The position numbers were made by a program, and so were the translations under genes. Shown one piece after another: positions 23,924 through 34,099 of a DNA stretch of 64,000 bases. A model generated the notes under the pieces. It was not told where the DNA came from, ran no database searches, and saw only the letters and a list, made by a program, of their open reading frames with translations. Where the stretch lies: assembly GCF_008831285.2 (NCBI RefSeq), contig NC_045139.1, positions 3,754,704 to 3,818,703 of the forward strand, given 5' to 3'. Numbering within the stretch: the stretch's first letter is position 1; each line of letters begins with the position of its first letter. This DNA comes from Nymphaea colorata (lineage: Eukaryota; Streptophyta; Magnoliopsida; Nymphaeales; Nymphaeaceae).

Positions 23924-26900
23924 CTCCCCCTCAAGTTGGGCGTACATATCAAACATGCCCAACTTGGATACATTCCTCTCAAATGAAGCTGAAGGAAGAG
24001 CTTTCGTCAGAACATCAGCAGTTTGGTCTTCAGACTTCATGTAAGGTAAGATCAACTCTTTCGCATCAATCCTTTCCCGAATGAAGTGACGATCAATTTC
24101 AACATGTTTTGTTCTGTCGTGAAGTACAGGATTGTTGGCTAAGTTGATTGCAGACTTGTTATCACAATACATCTTCATAGGTCCTTCAATCTCTATTCCA
24201 ATGTCAGTCAACAATATCTTCAACCATAATAACTCTGACACTCCCATAGCAACTGCCCTATATTCTGCCTCTGCACTGGATCTAGAGCAAACATCCTGTC
24301 TCTTGCTCCTCCATACAACAAGGTTTCCTCCCAAGTAGACACAGTACCCTGTAGTGGATCGTCTGGTATCACCACAACCTGCCCAATCCGCATCAGAATA
24401 GCCCTCGATTTCCACAGTCTCTTGTTTCACATACAGGAGTCCCTTACCAGGATTTTTCTTCACGTAGCATAGCACTCTGTCCACAGCCTTCAGATGTGCA
24501 TCGGTTGGCGCATGCATGAATTGGCTCAAAACATTCACCGCAAAGGTGATATCAGGTCTCGTGAGGGTAAGATAAATTAGCTTCCCAACCAAACGTTGAT
24601 ATCTTCCCTTGTCTTCTTCACAGAGAGGCTCTCCATCTCTAAGACTCAACTTGTGCTCAGTGTCAAAAGGGGTAGGAGTAGGTCTACATCCCAATTTACC
24701 AGTTTCTTCCAGCAGGTCTAATGTATATTTCCTTTGGTTTAGTACAAGACCAGTACTAGACCTAACAACCTCCATACCAAGAAAATACCTTAGTTTTCCA
24801 AGATCTTTGAGGTCGAATTCTGTAGCCAGTAACCCTTTTAGCTTGATAATCTCCTCCTCATCATCTCCAGTAACAATCATGTCATCTACGTAGACGAGCA
24901 GGAGAGTAACCTTGCTCTCCTTCTTCTTCACAAACAGAGTGTGATCTCCATTTCCTTGTTTGTATCCATGACGTATCATCACTCTTCTCAGTCGTTCAAA
25001 CCACGCTCTGGGCGATTGCTTAAGGCCATACAATGCCTTTTTCAGCTTACAACACATTTCTGGTTTTTCATATCCTGGAGGCATATGCATATATACTTCT
25101 TCTTCGAGGTCACCATTGAAGAATGCATCAAAGGTTTCCAAGTAATCAATTCCATATTTCTGGCTAAACCCCTTGGCCACAAGTCGAGCTTTATATCTTT
25201 CAACACTCCCATCTGGTTTGTACTTGATGGTATACACCCATTTGGATCCAACTAGGTGAGCGGCTTCAGGAATCTTCACCACTTCCCATGTCAAGTTTCT
25301 TCTTAGGGCATCTATTTCTTCTTTCATTGCATCGGCCCACTTGGAGTCACTTTGAGCTTCAGCGACAGTCCTGGGAATCACAGCCAAAGAAAGAGTAGAA
25401 ACAAAGCACTTGTAATCTTTCCCAAGTCTGGAATAAGAAACAAAATTACCAATGGGGTGTTGAGTACATGACATGACACCCTTTCTCAGGGCAATGGGAA
25501 GATCGTCATTCTTCTTTTCAACCTCATCATGGGTCTCCACGGTCTCCTCGGTAGGACTTGGTTCATCCAGGGAAGGAGTGGCATTGGGATTGGAAGTAGA
25601 TCTAGCATCACAAGTCATCACCTCTGTCCGAGTACCTCGTCTAGAGTAGAACTGTCCAAACAACTGAGGGTCTTCCTTCTCAATGTTATTGTCACCCCTT
25701 TCCTCCTTCTCAGGCACATCAACAGTATTAAGTGATTCTGTTTTCTTGTAGTCCAAAAAATCTATAAACTGAAGTTCCTGTCTCTGAGAATACTCTTCCC
25801 TGCCCACAGACTGCTCCCCCTGAAGAGGATTTGCACCAAAGTAAGAGGCATGTTCCAAGAAGGTAACATCCCTCGTAACATAAGCTCGACCAGTAATAGG
25901 ATCAATACATTTGTATCCTTTTTGCGTAGGGGAGTATCCAACAAAGACACATTTGATAGACCTAGGATCAAGTTTCTTGACATTTGGACTGTGATCATGG
26001 ATAAAACATACACAACCAAAAACACGAGGAGGAAGAGGAAATGGTGGACGACTGCCAGGAAGCAACGAGTGGGGAGTCCTACCATTCAAAACACGACTGG
26101 GCATGCGGTTAATAAGATAGGCACTAGTAAGAACTGCATCACCCCAATAGTGTTTAGGAAGATTTCTCTGAAACAAAAGAGCCCTGGTGACATTAAGAAG
26201 TTGACGATTTTTCCTTTCAGCTACCCCATTTTGAGGGGGGGTGTAACTACAGGATGTCTTGTGAACAATCCCCCGTTGTCTAAGAAACTCCTCAACAGGC
26301 CGACACATGTACTCACGGGCATTATCGGACCTGAAAGTTTTAACATTCGCACCATACTGGGTATGCACAAGAAGAATAAATGTCTCGATGATTCGAGGAA
26401 CCTCGCTGCGGTCTTTTAACAAGTATATAAATGTAGCACGAGAGAAATCATCAATGAAAGTGATAAAATACTGGAAACCTTGACGGGTATGAATGCCCGA
26501 AGGTCCCCATACATCAGAGTGAATCAGAGAAAAAGCTTCATTAGCACAACTAGAAGAAAGAGGGTACGAAGCCCTCACATGTTTGGCAAACTGACAAACA
26601 TCACAAGAAATGGAAGACACATCAAAGGAGGAACACAAGTCTGGAAACAAATGTTTCAAAATCCCAAAAGGTAAATGCCCAAAACGTTCATGCCAGTACA
26701 TAAAAGACTGAAGACAATCTTCTCTTCTCTTATCTGTCTTGCGGATCGCTGTCAACAGAGCAGTAGCCACACGTATGGGAAGACGATATAATCCATCAGA
26801 AGCTAAACCAATCCCAATCCTCTTCCCTGTCACCAAGTCCTGCAAAACACAACGATCGGCAGAGAATATAAGTTCACAATTCAATTCTTTAGTAAGTCTA

Positions 26901-28156
26901 CTGACTGATAAGAGATTTAAAGGAAACTGGAGAACATGTAAAGCGCCCTGCACATGAAATTTGTCCAACAAGGACAGAGTGCCTTCGCCTGCCACACAGG
27001 TAGAGGAACCATCTGCAAGAGAAACACGTTCCCTTCCCGAGGACAACTTATACTCATGAAACAATTTTGGATTACCTGTCATGTGATGAGTAGCACCACT
27101 ATCTACAATCCATTCCCCCACAGAAGAGTTACCTTGATTGCCAATAGCTGCAAGAGCATGATTAGCTGTAGTTCCCTCTGAGGTCTCAGTCTTGTTGACA
27201 TCGAGCCTGCCCAAATAAGCCCTTAGTTCACGAAGCTGGTCAGCAGAAATGGAGACTTTTTCTCCACTAGAGGCTTGCACCTCAGACACGGGCGTTCTCC
27301 CAGTCAAAGATCTCCCTCTGTTCCCCTTCTTTTCTGGATGAAGATCCCAGCAATAATCCACAGTGTGACCTGTCTTCTTGCAGTAAGTGCACCGGCGAAG
27401 AGACCTAGATGGGCCGCCAGGACCACGACTCACGAGAGCAGATCTCTCGTTATAGGGCACAAGTTCCCTCTTCCCTTCTTTTGTAACAAGCCTTCTCTGT
27501 TCTTCCGCTTCAACACAGGAGTACACATCTTCAATACTGGACACCTCCCCTGAATTCAAAATCTGACTTCGAACACCTTCAAACTCATCATTTAAACCTG
27601 CTAAAAATAGGAACACCCTGTTTTCCCATTCATGAGCAACATAAAGCGCCTGATCATGGGGACAATGCCAAGGAATATCAGAATGATAGTCAAGCTCTTC
27701 CCACTTGGCTTTCAAAGCCCCATAGTACTCTGCAACAGACGAGGTCCCTTGTCGAATGCCATAGACTGTCTTCATTACTTGGTAAGTACGAATTGCGGTC
27801 TTCTTTTGGCCATACATTTGCTCGAGGACCACCCACATGTCTCTAGCAGTCTTCTTCCGAAGGATAAGGGGCTGAATATCGGCGGAAACGGAATTGACAA
27901 TCCAAGTTTTCACTTGATTATCCTCAAGAAACCAAGTATGCCACACATCACTTGTTCTTGCTGGTTCGGGGTTGCTCCCATCAATATAGGCCATGCGACC
28001 ACGGCCAGCAATCCCCATGGTCATAGCAGGTGACCACGAGAAATAATTATCCTTGGTGAGGCGAAGAGTGATGACCTGCATGGGAACATTCTCAGTTCTA
28101 AAAGCCCCTATTTCAGTGGGATTGGTGTTGACGGTTGACGAGGAAGAGGCTGCCAT
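23918..28156 (-). CDS. Copia Gag-Pol polyprotein (1412 aa) with a reverse-transcriptase deletion
   Basis: I start at the ATG at 28156 (MAASSSSTVN); the frame is open further upstream without another ATG. The domains are in copia order. Gag is followed by a CX2CX4HX4C zinc knuckle near residue 255. The aspartic protease DSGATHHMTG is near 352. The integrase zinc region is near 490, with DDE residues near 547 (HSDVWGP), 610 (FRSDNAREY) and 643 (GVAERKNR). The reverse transcriptase has YVDD near 1090. RNase H starts near 1257 (GYSDADWAG). At residue 1009 the text jumps from GIDYLETF to DAFFNGDLEEEVYM. Copia enzymes normally have about 30 more residues there, including the motif A aspartate. The deletion keeps frame, so the enzyme is probably inactive. 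Confidence 0.95.
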   Translation of the reverse strand: MAASSSSTVNTNPTEIGAFRTENVPMQVITLRLTKDNYFSWSPAMTMGIAGRGRMAYIDGSNPEPARTSDVWHTWFLEDNQVKTWIVNSVSADIQPLILRKKTARDMWVVLEQMYGQKKTAIRTYQVMKTVYGIRQGTSSVAEYYGALKAKWEELDYHSDIPWHCPHDQALYVAHEWENRVFLFLAGLNDEFEGVRSQILNSGEVSSIEDVYSCVEAEEQRRLVTKEGKRELVPYNERSALVSRGPGGPSRSLRRCTYCKKTGHTVDYCWDLHPEKKGNRGRSLTGRTPVSEVQASSGEKVSISADQLRELRAYLGRLDVNKTETSEGTTANHALAAIGNQGNSSVGEWIVDSGATHHMTGNPKLFHEYKLSSGRERVSLADGSSTCVAGEGTLSLLDKFHVQGALHVLQFPLNLLSVSRLTKELNCELIFSADRCVLQDLVTGKRIGIGLASDGLYRLPIRVATALLTAIRKTDKRREDCLQSFMYWHERFGHLPFGILKHLFPDLCSSFDVSSISCDVCQFAKHVRASYPLSSSCANEAFSLIHSDVWGPSGIHTRQGFQYFITFIDDFSRATFIYLLKDRSEVPRIIETFILLVHTQYGANVKTFRSDNAREYMCRPVEEFLRQRGIVHKTSCSYTPPQNGVAERKNRQLLNVTRALLFQRNLPKHYWGDAVLTSAYLINRMPSRVLNGRTPHSLLPGSRPPFPLPPRVFGCVCFIHDHSPNVKKLDPRSIKCVFVGYSPTQKGYKCIDPITGRAYVTRDVTFLEHASYFGANPLQGEQSVGREEYSQRQELQFIDFLDYKKTESLNTVDVPEKEERGDNNIEKEDPQLFGQFYSRRGTRTEVMTCDARSTSNPNATPSLDEPSPTEETVETHDEVEKKNDDLPIALRKGVMSCTQHPIGNFVSYSRLGKDYKCFVSTLSLAVIPRTVAEAQSDSKWADAMKEEIDALRRNLTWEVVKIPEAAHLVGSKWVYTIKYKPDGSVERYKARLVAKGFSQKYGIDYLETFDAFFNGDLEEEVYMHMPPGYEKPEMCCKLKKALYGLKQSPRAWFERLRRVMIRHGYKQGNGDHTLFVKKKESKVTLLLVYVDDMIVTGDDEEEIIKLKGLLATEFDLKDLGKLRYFLGMEVVRSSTGLVLNQRKYTLDLLEETGKLGCRPTPTPFDTEHKLSLRDGEPLCEEDKGRYQRLVGKLIYLTLTRPDITFAVNVLSQFMHAPTDAHLKAVDRVLCYVKKNPGKGLLYVKQETVEIEGYSDADWAGCGDTRRSTTGYCVYLGGNLVVWRSKRQDVCSRSSAEAEYRAVAMGVSELLWLKILLTDIGIEIEGPMKMYCDNKSAINLANNPVLHDRTKHVEIDRHFIRERIDAKELILPYMKSEDQTADVLTKALPSASFERNVSKLGMFDMYAQLEGEC
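23924..23933 (-). promoter_or_regulatory. Polypurine tract of the copia element
   Basis: On the minus strand TTGAGGGGGAG runs directly into the 3' LTR. This is the usual position and composition for the primer of plus-strand DNA synthesis. Confidence 0.85.
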
Positions 28157-28600
28157 AATCACAGACCAGTAGGCAGCAAGGGCAGCAGGAAGCAATCACA
28201 CGATACAACACCAAAAAACGGACAGAGAGCAGGAAACGGAACCAGGCAAAGCGGCACGGCGCCGGAAAAGGACACGGCGTTGGGCGGAAAAAGACCGCCG
28301 TTGGACAGGTCGTCGTTTGGGCAGGCCGACGCTGGGCGGAAGCGGCTGAACGGGAACGCCGCTGGGCAGGCCGACGCTGGGCGGAAGCGGCTGAACGGGA
28401 ACGCCGCTGGGCAGGGCGTCGCTGGGCGGAAGTAGCGGATTCCTGAGCGGCGCTGATCAGGGCGGCGCTGGGCGGAGACGGCGGCGGGACGACAGACGAC
28501 GCTCGGGCACGAGCGTCGGGCACGGGCGAGACGATGAACAGTGCCGGGCGATTCTCCTCTAACACGGGCAAAAGACAACCAGAAACGCCGGAACTTCACG
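28157..28600 (-). other. Copia 5' leader with GC-rich 45-bp repeats
   Basis: The untranslated leader lies between the primer-binding site and the polyprotein ATG. It is much more GC-rich than the surroundings. A 45-bp unit (GGGCAGGCCGACGCTGGGCG and following) is repeated about 2.4 times at 28320-28432. Open frames through it are by-products of the repeat. Confidence 0.8.
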
Positions 28601-28612
28601 GCTCTGATACCA
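28601..28612 (-). promoter_or_regulatory. Copia primer-binding site, initiator tRNA-Met
   Basis: TGGTATCAGAGC on the minus strand is the standard plant initiator tRNA-Met complement, directly abutting the LTR. Confidence 0.95.
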
Positions 28613-28861
28613 TGTAGAGATACGAACAAGAAGAAGAGGAAGAGAAGCAATGATCACGATGTAACGTGGAAAACCCTCGACACGAGGGAGAAAAAACCAC
28701 GAATGAGGAGGAGTTGGTGCCCACTAGCAACCAGACTCTCTCTCTCTTAAGATTATCATTAACTCTTAAGGATTAGGGTTACATGACTTAAGTAGAGCCC
28801 AAAACGGGCTACAAGGCGGGTCGGGTATGGATCCGGACCCGAAACCCACAATCTATCAACA
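28613..28861 (-). repeat. Copia 5' LTR
   Basis: A 249-bp direct repeat of 23675-23923. It would hold the element's promoter. In the disrupted TNL it would also supply the premature stop to a read-through transcript. Confidence 0.97.
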
Positions 28862-28887
28862 TCATAGAACCACTTCAAATCTTCCTC
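28862..28887 (-). pseudogene. TNL exon 5, first 26 nt
   Basis: The acceptor TTTTCTGTAG is followed by GAG GAA GAT TTG and ends at TATGA, where the copia element begins. It reads EEDLKWFYD in phase 0 with exon 4. The matching uninterrupted sequence is at about 15826-15852 in the duplicated fragment, which confirms continuity with 23669. Confidence 0.9.
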
Positions 28888-29298
28888 CTACAGAAAATGA
28901 ATCAGATGAACAAAAAAGCATAAGTGAAATTGATCAAACAGATTCTTATATGCCGCAAAATCAATGCACTCATTCAATCAATACTTACTTTGCACCCAGT
29001 CAACAGAGTCTAATTAATACAATTCATTACCAATGGTTCATCATTTAACGAGAATCTAGCAAGACTGTATCACTCAAGGGACCGTTTGGTTGGAGGTAAA
29101 TCCCAAAATTACAGGGCCCATTCATTTTAGAAACACCAAAGTGGCGACTACCAATTGACACCTGAGCCTCACAGGGGCCACGGGTTGAGTGGCTCAAATT
29201 TCTGGGTGACTTGCCTAGGTGATGACCCTATCCCAGTTTGAACTGCAAAGGTGCTACACAACTTTCCTCGAGTGGAAAATTTTAAAGAGATTGATTAC

Positions 29299-30333
29299 CT
29301 TTTGGTACGTGATATCAAATTCAGGGCCAAGATGAAAACAACCACTTAGGTCTATTTCTTCTATGGATTCCAGACGTTGAACACCATAAATCCACGAGAC
29401 AGAACTGCATCCTTTTAGGTCCAAAGTCCTCAGGTGCTTTAAGTTTGAAATGTCCCACAACGCTTCCAGAGAAGTGCAACCTCTTGCATGAAGATGCTTC
29501 AGAGAAGACGGCAACTGTGGAAGATAGCGAATTTCTGGGCACTCGCATATTGAGAGCAGCTGAAGTCTTGAAAGTTGGCTGATGCATAATGGAAGTTCAT
29601 CCAAATTGTTGCCGTCTAATATCAGGGCTTCCAGTGATGGCATACTTTCAAAAACAAAGTTAGATAGAAAGTCTGAGAAGAATATCCCATCCCAATTTAT
29701 GTTCGGAACCCGCAACTTCTGTAAGTTTGCTGGAGTCGGATTTGAACCTCCAGGTTCTCGGAATTTTAGCCTAACCTGATATACACCGCCAAGTTTTTCA
29801 GCAGTCCTTCTAGAGTCCAGTTCCTGCAGATTGGCCAAATCCAGGATGGAGTCTCTGCCTTCTATTTGTGTGCCTACTATTGAGAGATCGTTCAAAGACT
29901 CCAATCTGCCCATGAGGCCTGGTAATTTCACCAGTAAGCTGCACCTCTCCAAAGACAGCTTCGATAGTTTTTTAAGCATTGTCACCGATTCAGGTAGCTT
30001 CTTAACTCCAGTTCCCTCAAGTACGAGAACCACTAGTGCTTCCATGTCGCCCATTCGTTCTGGCAAAGATTCAAAGGAGGTGCAGTAAGAAAGATCTAGA
30101 ATTTCCAGAGAGCTCAACTCAGAGGCTTCTGTTGGCAGCTCACGCAGGGATGTACAGTGTATCATGCTCCAGAACTTCAGCGATTTGAGGTGCCTTTTAG
30201 AGGCATGGACTTTCTTCAAATTGCAACAGAAATCAAGTTTCAACCTTATCAAGAATGGGGTACGAGAAAAATCAGGCGTTGAAGTCAGGCAGGTACAGTC
30301 GCTGAGGTCAAGAATATTCAGTTGGCCAAAAAC
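29299..30333 (-). pseudogene. TNL exon 4: leucine-rich repeats (345 codons)
   Basis: The acceptor GGTCAATAG precedes VFGQLNILDLSDC, and the exon ends TYQK before GTAATC. It is fully open. Repeats are of TNL type, for example LRELPTEASELSSLEILDLS, MEALVVLVLEGTGVKKLP and SLEALILDGNNLDELP. They are irregular, with LxxLxxLxL cores and cysteines at LRR turn positions. The 15.7-16.7 kb fragment derives from this exon and its flanks. Confidence 0.93.
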
Positions 30334-30429
30334 CTATTGACCGCAAACCCTTTGTTAAATTTCATAACAAAAAAATAAATAAAGAATTAGTAACCTGAAA
30401 AGGAACTATCATAATTCCTTGCATCTTAC

Positions 30430-30678
30430 CATCCTTGACGGTCCCCACTTTTTGAGCACTCCGAAAATCGAATTGCATCGTGAATTCCGGAAGTTACATG
30501 TCCTGAGCTCTAACCAATTCAGATTTTTAGGAAGGTCCGACAGTATTCCATTTAAGTCGACATCTGATAATTGAAGCAGCCTAAGATTTGGCATTTTTCT
30601 AAAAACATCAGTGCTCATCAAACTACGACCGCAAGGCCGTGAATTCGGCACAATGGCTTCAATATTACTGCACATTTC
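30430..30678 (-). pseudogene. TNL exon 3: NB-LRR linker and first repeats (83 codons)
   Basis: The acceptor TTCATTTTTAG precedes EMCSNIEAIV, and the donor is ATG then GTAAGA. MPNLRLLQLSDVDLNG and LPKNLNWLEL are the usual first LRR motifs after the NB-ARC in TNLs (MxxLRLLxL, then LPxxLxWLxW). It is open and in phase 0 with both neighbours. Confidence 0.88.
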
Positions 30679-31400
30679 CTAAAAATGAAAGAAACGATCA
30701 GCATCATCATTTTCACTCATTTCACTTTATTCAAATCTATTGATTCCCTTGACAACTTGGTCATAAAACTCACTAGAACTAGAAGAACTAGGAGAAAACA
30801 AGCAGAACTGCATGCACCAGTAAATTTTACATGGTCAGAAAAAAACAATTGAGTGGCCACAGAGAGGCGTGTAGACTTTATTAGTAATCAGACACAAGCA
30901 TAACATTTGAGAAAACAAACGCTTCGAGAAATAGCCTGATCATGGGCGGAGGTATATTGGTTAGGAACTTAGGATGAGATTACTCAGTGTTCAACTTTAT
31001 TAAGATACACATATTCACACCAGAATTGCATAACCTAGAAATATGTTCTCTACTAAAGAAAAAGTGTATATAGATCTATAACGTCGCATGAAAGAATATA
31101 CACATTTACGAAAATCTCTAAGCACGAAAGGAACACATATCATCACTGTATGTAACCCGTGGTGCAAGATCTATGAGGACTTCAATTCGCTCAGCTTGAC
31201 CAAAAGTTATTGAAGTTTAAGGAAACTTATCTCTGGCATGCCATGCAAGACTTTGTCTTGCCCTGTTTTCAGGGGAAGATACTACGGCAAGAATTAGTTC
31301 TTTTGGCTTCAGGAAGTCGGAGTGCAACAAAAATACTAGGTTCTACGGAGACGAAATCTTATAGAGGTGTAGAGAATTTTATAGGGTTGAGGAATGTCAC

Positions 31401-32499
31401 CTTGGGATTTTGCAGTACGTATAATATATCATCAGGATCCCACAACCTGCTGCGCGACAAAGGATTTGAAGGGCTTTCTTGCCGAACAATATCTCTACCC
31501 ATGTCTCGGATTAAATCATGCACCTCAAACTCTCCACTGTTACTGTTCATCTTAACAAGAGATTTATGCACAAGGACCTTGACAGATATGTGTGGGAAGA
31601 GCTTGCAGCTTTCCCACATCTGCATCCACGAAGAAGCAAGCAATGTCTAGAAATATGCTTTTTTCTTCTTTGGTAAGTCGATCATAGCTTATTCTTAACT
31701 TTTGCAGAACATTATGATTTGGAGCGCGTGTGAGGTTTTCCAACATTTCTTCCCACTCTGCCACTGTTTGGAGATCAAAGCACAATGAGCCATACACCTC
31801 AAGAGCCAAGGGCAGCCCACCAGCCGCTCGTACCACTTCTATGGAATGTTGTAGATGCTCTTCCGGCGGCTTCTCATTCCTAAAAGCGTGATAACTGAAT
31901 AGCTGAAGGGACTCTTTGTCTTTAAGCAGTTGAATGCTGTAAATTTCATGTCTTCCTAAATCATGCTTGACCAAAAGGCTGTCATCCCTCGTTGTAATGA
32001 GGACCCTGCTTCCTGGTGAAAACCAACTGCGCTTGCCTGCCAACGACTTAAGCTGTCTTTCATCGTCGATGTCATCAAGAACAAGCAATATTTCTTGTGT
32101 GCGACTCTCTGCCTGATCACGTTGATCCCTTGCCCGAGGGCATCATCTATGCTTGTGGACGAGACATCAACTTTGAAGAGGTCGACAATTAGCTTTTTCT
32201 GCAGATCCACGAGGCTGTTGTCTGCTTTGGACCTCTCTGCAATATTAAAAATGAAGCAGCTGTGATCGAAATCACGGTGTAAGCTGTTATAGATGGCCTT
32301 GGCGATGGTTGTTTTGCCGATTCCTCCCATTCCGTGTATGCCCACCAGCCGAACGTCGTTTGCCTCCATGTCTAACAGTCGCATCACGTCCTCCACCTTA
32401 GAATCAACGCCGATGGGATGCTCGGCAATGTTCATGGGGGCACATTTCAGCCGACTGAGGACATCCTTGACGACAACTTGAATGAGCTTCGCTTCGTGC
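31401..32499 (-). pseudogene. TNL exon 2: NB-ARC domain with two frame changes
   Basis: The acceptor AAAATAGCAG precedes GHEAKLIQVV; the donor is CCCAAG then GTGACA. The P-loop GIHGMGGIGKTTIAK, RNBS-B GSRVLITTRDD, GGLPLALEV and FLDIACFF motifs are all present, as is the linker motif HDLIRDMGRDIVRQES. About one base is missing just before the kinase-2 block (LVLDDIDD), near 32090. The frame changes back near 31625, between FLDIACFF and MWESCKLFPH, where roughly nine residues also seem to be missing. The middle 155 or so codons are therefore out of frame with the ends. Assembly error cannot be excluded for the single-base change. Confidence 0.92.
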
Positions 32500-32676
32500 C
32501 TGCTATTTTGCAATAAAAAATCAGCGAAAATTTTCCCCTCAAAAGTTTGAATCAAGAAATCCACTAGACGAAGCCATGCTGGTTTATCATCTCAAGCACG
32601 GACTGGACTGACCACCGGGCAAAAGATGTTCAGCTACTTATCGCAGAAAGAGAGACAGAAAGGGAGAGAAACTTAC

Positions 32677-33134
32677 CCATTTGTCTCAGACAGGAGTTCG
32701 TATCCACAGAGCTCCCCTGCCTTTCTCAATGCACCCCTCCATCCATTCACCGTTTCTTCATTCAATTCCGTGTTCTTCTCGTGCTCCAAGAATGCCGGCT
32801 CGAATGGTCCCGTTTGGTGCCGGACATCCCTCGGCTCCACATCGAAGAAGACAGGGAGTACCAACCGATCGCATTCAACAATCTTGGCGATCTCACGAAG
32901 GCACCATTCGGAATCAGCATAGCGCTTTGAGAAGACAGGAATCAAGATCTCAGAACACTCTATCGTCCCTAGCAGCTCGTCTATTCTTCTCCCCTTATGC
33001 AGTTCTTCACTGTCCAAGAAGGTGGAGATGCCCTTGCCTCTCAGGGCTTCGCAGAGGTGGCCGGTAAAACCCTTTCGAGTGTCTTTCCCTCTGAAGCTTA
33101 AGAACACATCAAATTCGAACGTTGGCCGTGACAA
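32677..33134 (-). pseudogene. TNL exon 1: TIR domain, start codon lost
   Basis: The exon is 152 codons plus two bases, with donor GTAAGT. FDVFLSFRGKDTRKGFTGHL opens the TIR domain, and ADSEWCLREI holds the glutamate that is catalytic in TIR NADases. The codon at the expected start is TTG (33134-33132), followed by SRPTFEF. The frame runs upstream to a TGA without any ATG, and there is no methionine inside the exon. An ATG at about 33199 opens only an 18-codon out-of-frame ORF. An upstream coding exon is possible but unusual for TNLs. Confidence 0.92.
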
Positions 33135-33614
33135 GTCCGCCTTATTTAGCCCAGAATTTAAGGCCTTCCTTCACTTCTCTCTTCCCTTCAACCCCCATGA
33201 GACGAGAGGATCGAGAGGAAGGGGTTCTCTTGCATCAGACCATGAAGTCCCACAGTGTAGAGTTTGAGCGAAAAATTGTTGGAGTAGCGTGACTTCCCTA
33301 TGCTCCACCAAGAAAAGTAGGTGAGAGTTTGCAGTATTTTAAAAATTAAACAAAAAAGATTGACTTTTAAGTTTTTTATTATCATTTTCATCTTTATAAG
33401 AAAAATTGCTGCAGTATTCTGGTCTGAGATTACGATGCATATAACCAGTTTTGAATTGACATTGCATTAAGCTGACTTACAAAAATTAAAGAATACGGTG
33501 TTAGGCACACGCGTGGGATTAGCTGTGGCGTTATGACTAGCATTTCATTCTACCACTTAACATTGAAACTTTTACACGGCTTGCATTTCTTAAGATTAGG
33601 ATACCAGGAATATT

Positions 33615-33857
33615 TCATTCTACCGGAAGCGAAACTGTCACTCTTCTCCCATCCCCCCACAAGATATCAAGTGTACTTACTTTGAGTATTTTGACTGATG
33701 TTCCCCTAAATTTAACTTGTGTATCAATGTTTCTTTCTATAGGATCAACAGTATGCGGCTCAATCCGTTGCATGATGCGAGATGAGATGGAGTTCAAGTG
33801 GATCAAATGCTCTTTATCTGATTCCCCTCTATGGTCAGCATCGTAATCATCATGCAC
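33615..33857 (-). other. Exon-like open frame, unrecognised
   Basis: The minus-strand frame has balanced, protein-like composition (for example ISSRIMQRIEPHTVDPIERN and TQVKFRGTSVKILK), followed by AAAGTAAGTA, a good donor-like site near 33680. No family is recognised and no partner exon was found. It may be a gene fragment. Confidence 0.2.
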
Positions 33858-34099
33858 TTCAACATTTCTATTTTTCTTTTTTCTTTTTTTGATAAATATA
33901 ACTTTTATTTCAATATGAGATTTTGGTTTTGGCTTAATCTTAGATTTTTTTTCTTAAGAAAAAAGGTTTTTGTCTTTAGTATCCAACTTTGTCAAAATTG
34001 GTCCACATGTTAATAAACGATTTTTTTTTTAATTGGGTTGACCTGGTAGAGGACCAAATCAAACAGAGTCAACCTGTTTACCCGGCGATTTTTACATTA

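Larger units (their letters stand above)
23675..28861 (-). mobile_element. Young Ty1/copia LTR retrotransposon inserted in TNL exon 5
   Basis: The element is 5187 bp, flanked by TCATA duplications. It is bounded by 249-bp LTRs (TGTTGATAG to CTCTACA on the minus strand), with one mismatch between them (23792 versus 28730), about 0.4 percent. The primer-binding site matches initiator tRNA-Met and abuts the 5' LTR. A polypurine tract, GAGGGGGAG, abuts the 3' LTR. One open frame encodes Gag and Pol in copia order. It lies on the same strand as the host TNL. Despite its youth and open frame, it lacks part of the reverse transcriptase, so it is probably not autonomous. Confidence 0.98.
22901..33134 (-). 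pseudogene. TIR-NBS-LRR resistance gene, disrupted by a copia insertion
   Basis: TNL proteins are intracellular immune receptors: the TIR domain signals through NADase activity, NB-ARC is the nucleotide switch and the LRR senses effectors. Five exons can be placed with consensus splice sites: 33134-32677, 32499-31401, 30678-30430, 30333-29299, and a fifth split into 28887-28862 and 23669-22901. Junction phases agree throughout, and the sum is about 1212 codons. Four defects are visible. The codon at the expected start is TTG, with an upstream in-frame stop and no ATG between. There are two frame changes in NB-ARC, near 32090 and 31625. A 5187-bp copia element sits nine codons into exon 5. Splicing as modelled would end the protein in the LTR after about 33 foreign residues. 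Two related LRR fragments lie at 15.7-17.8 kb. Confidence 0.93.

Noticed and set aside
24132-28033. Plus-strand open frames across the copia element
   Set aside because: They are antisense shadows of the polyprotein.
28113-28650. Arg/Ser-rich open frames in the copia leader
   Set aside because: They are produced by GC-rich 45-bp repeats in three frames and lie between the primer-binding site and gag.
29321-29587. 88-codon minus-strand frame overlapping the TNL LRR exon
   Set aside because: It is out of frame with the LRR, which has clear motifs and splice phases.
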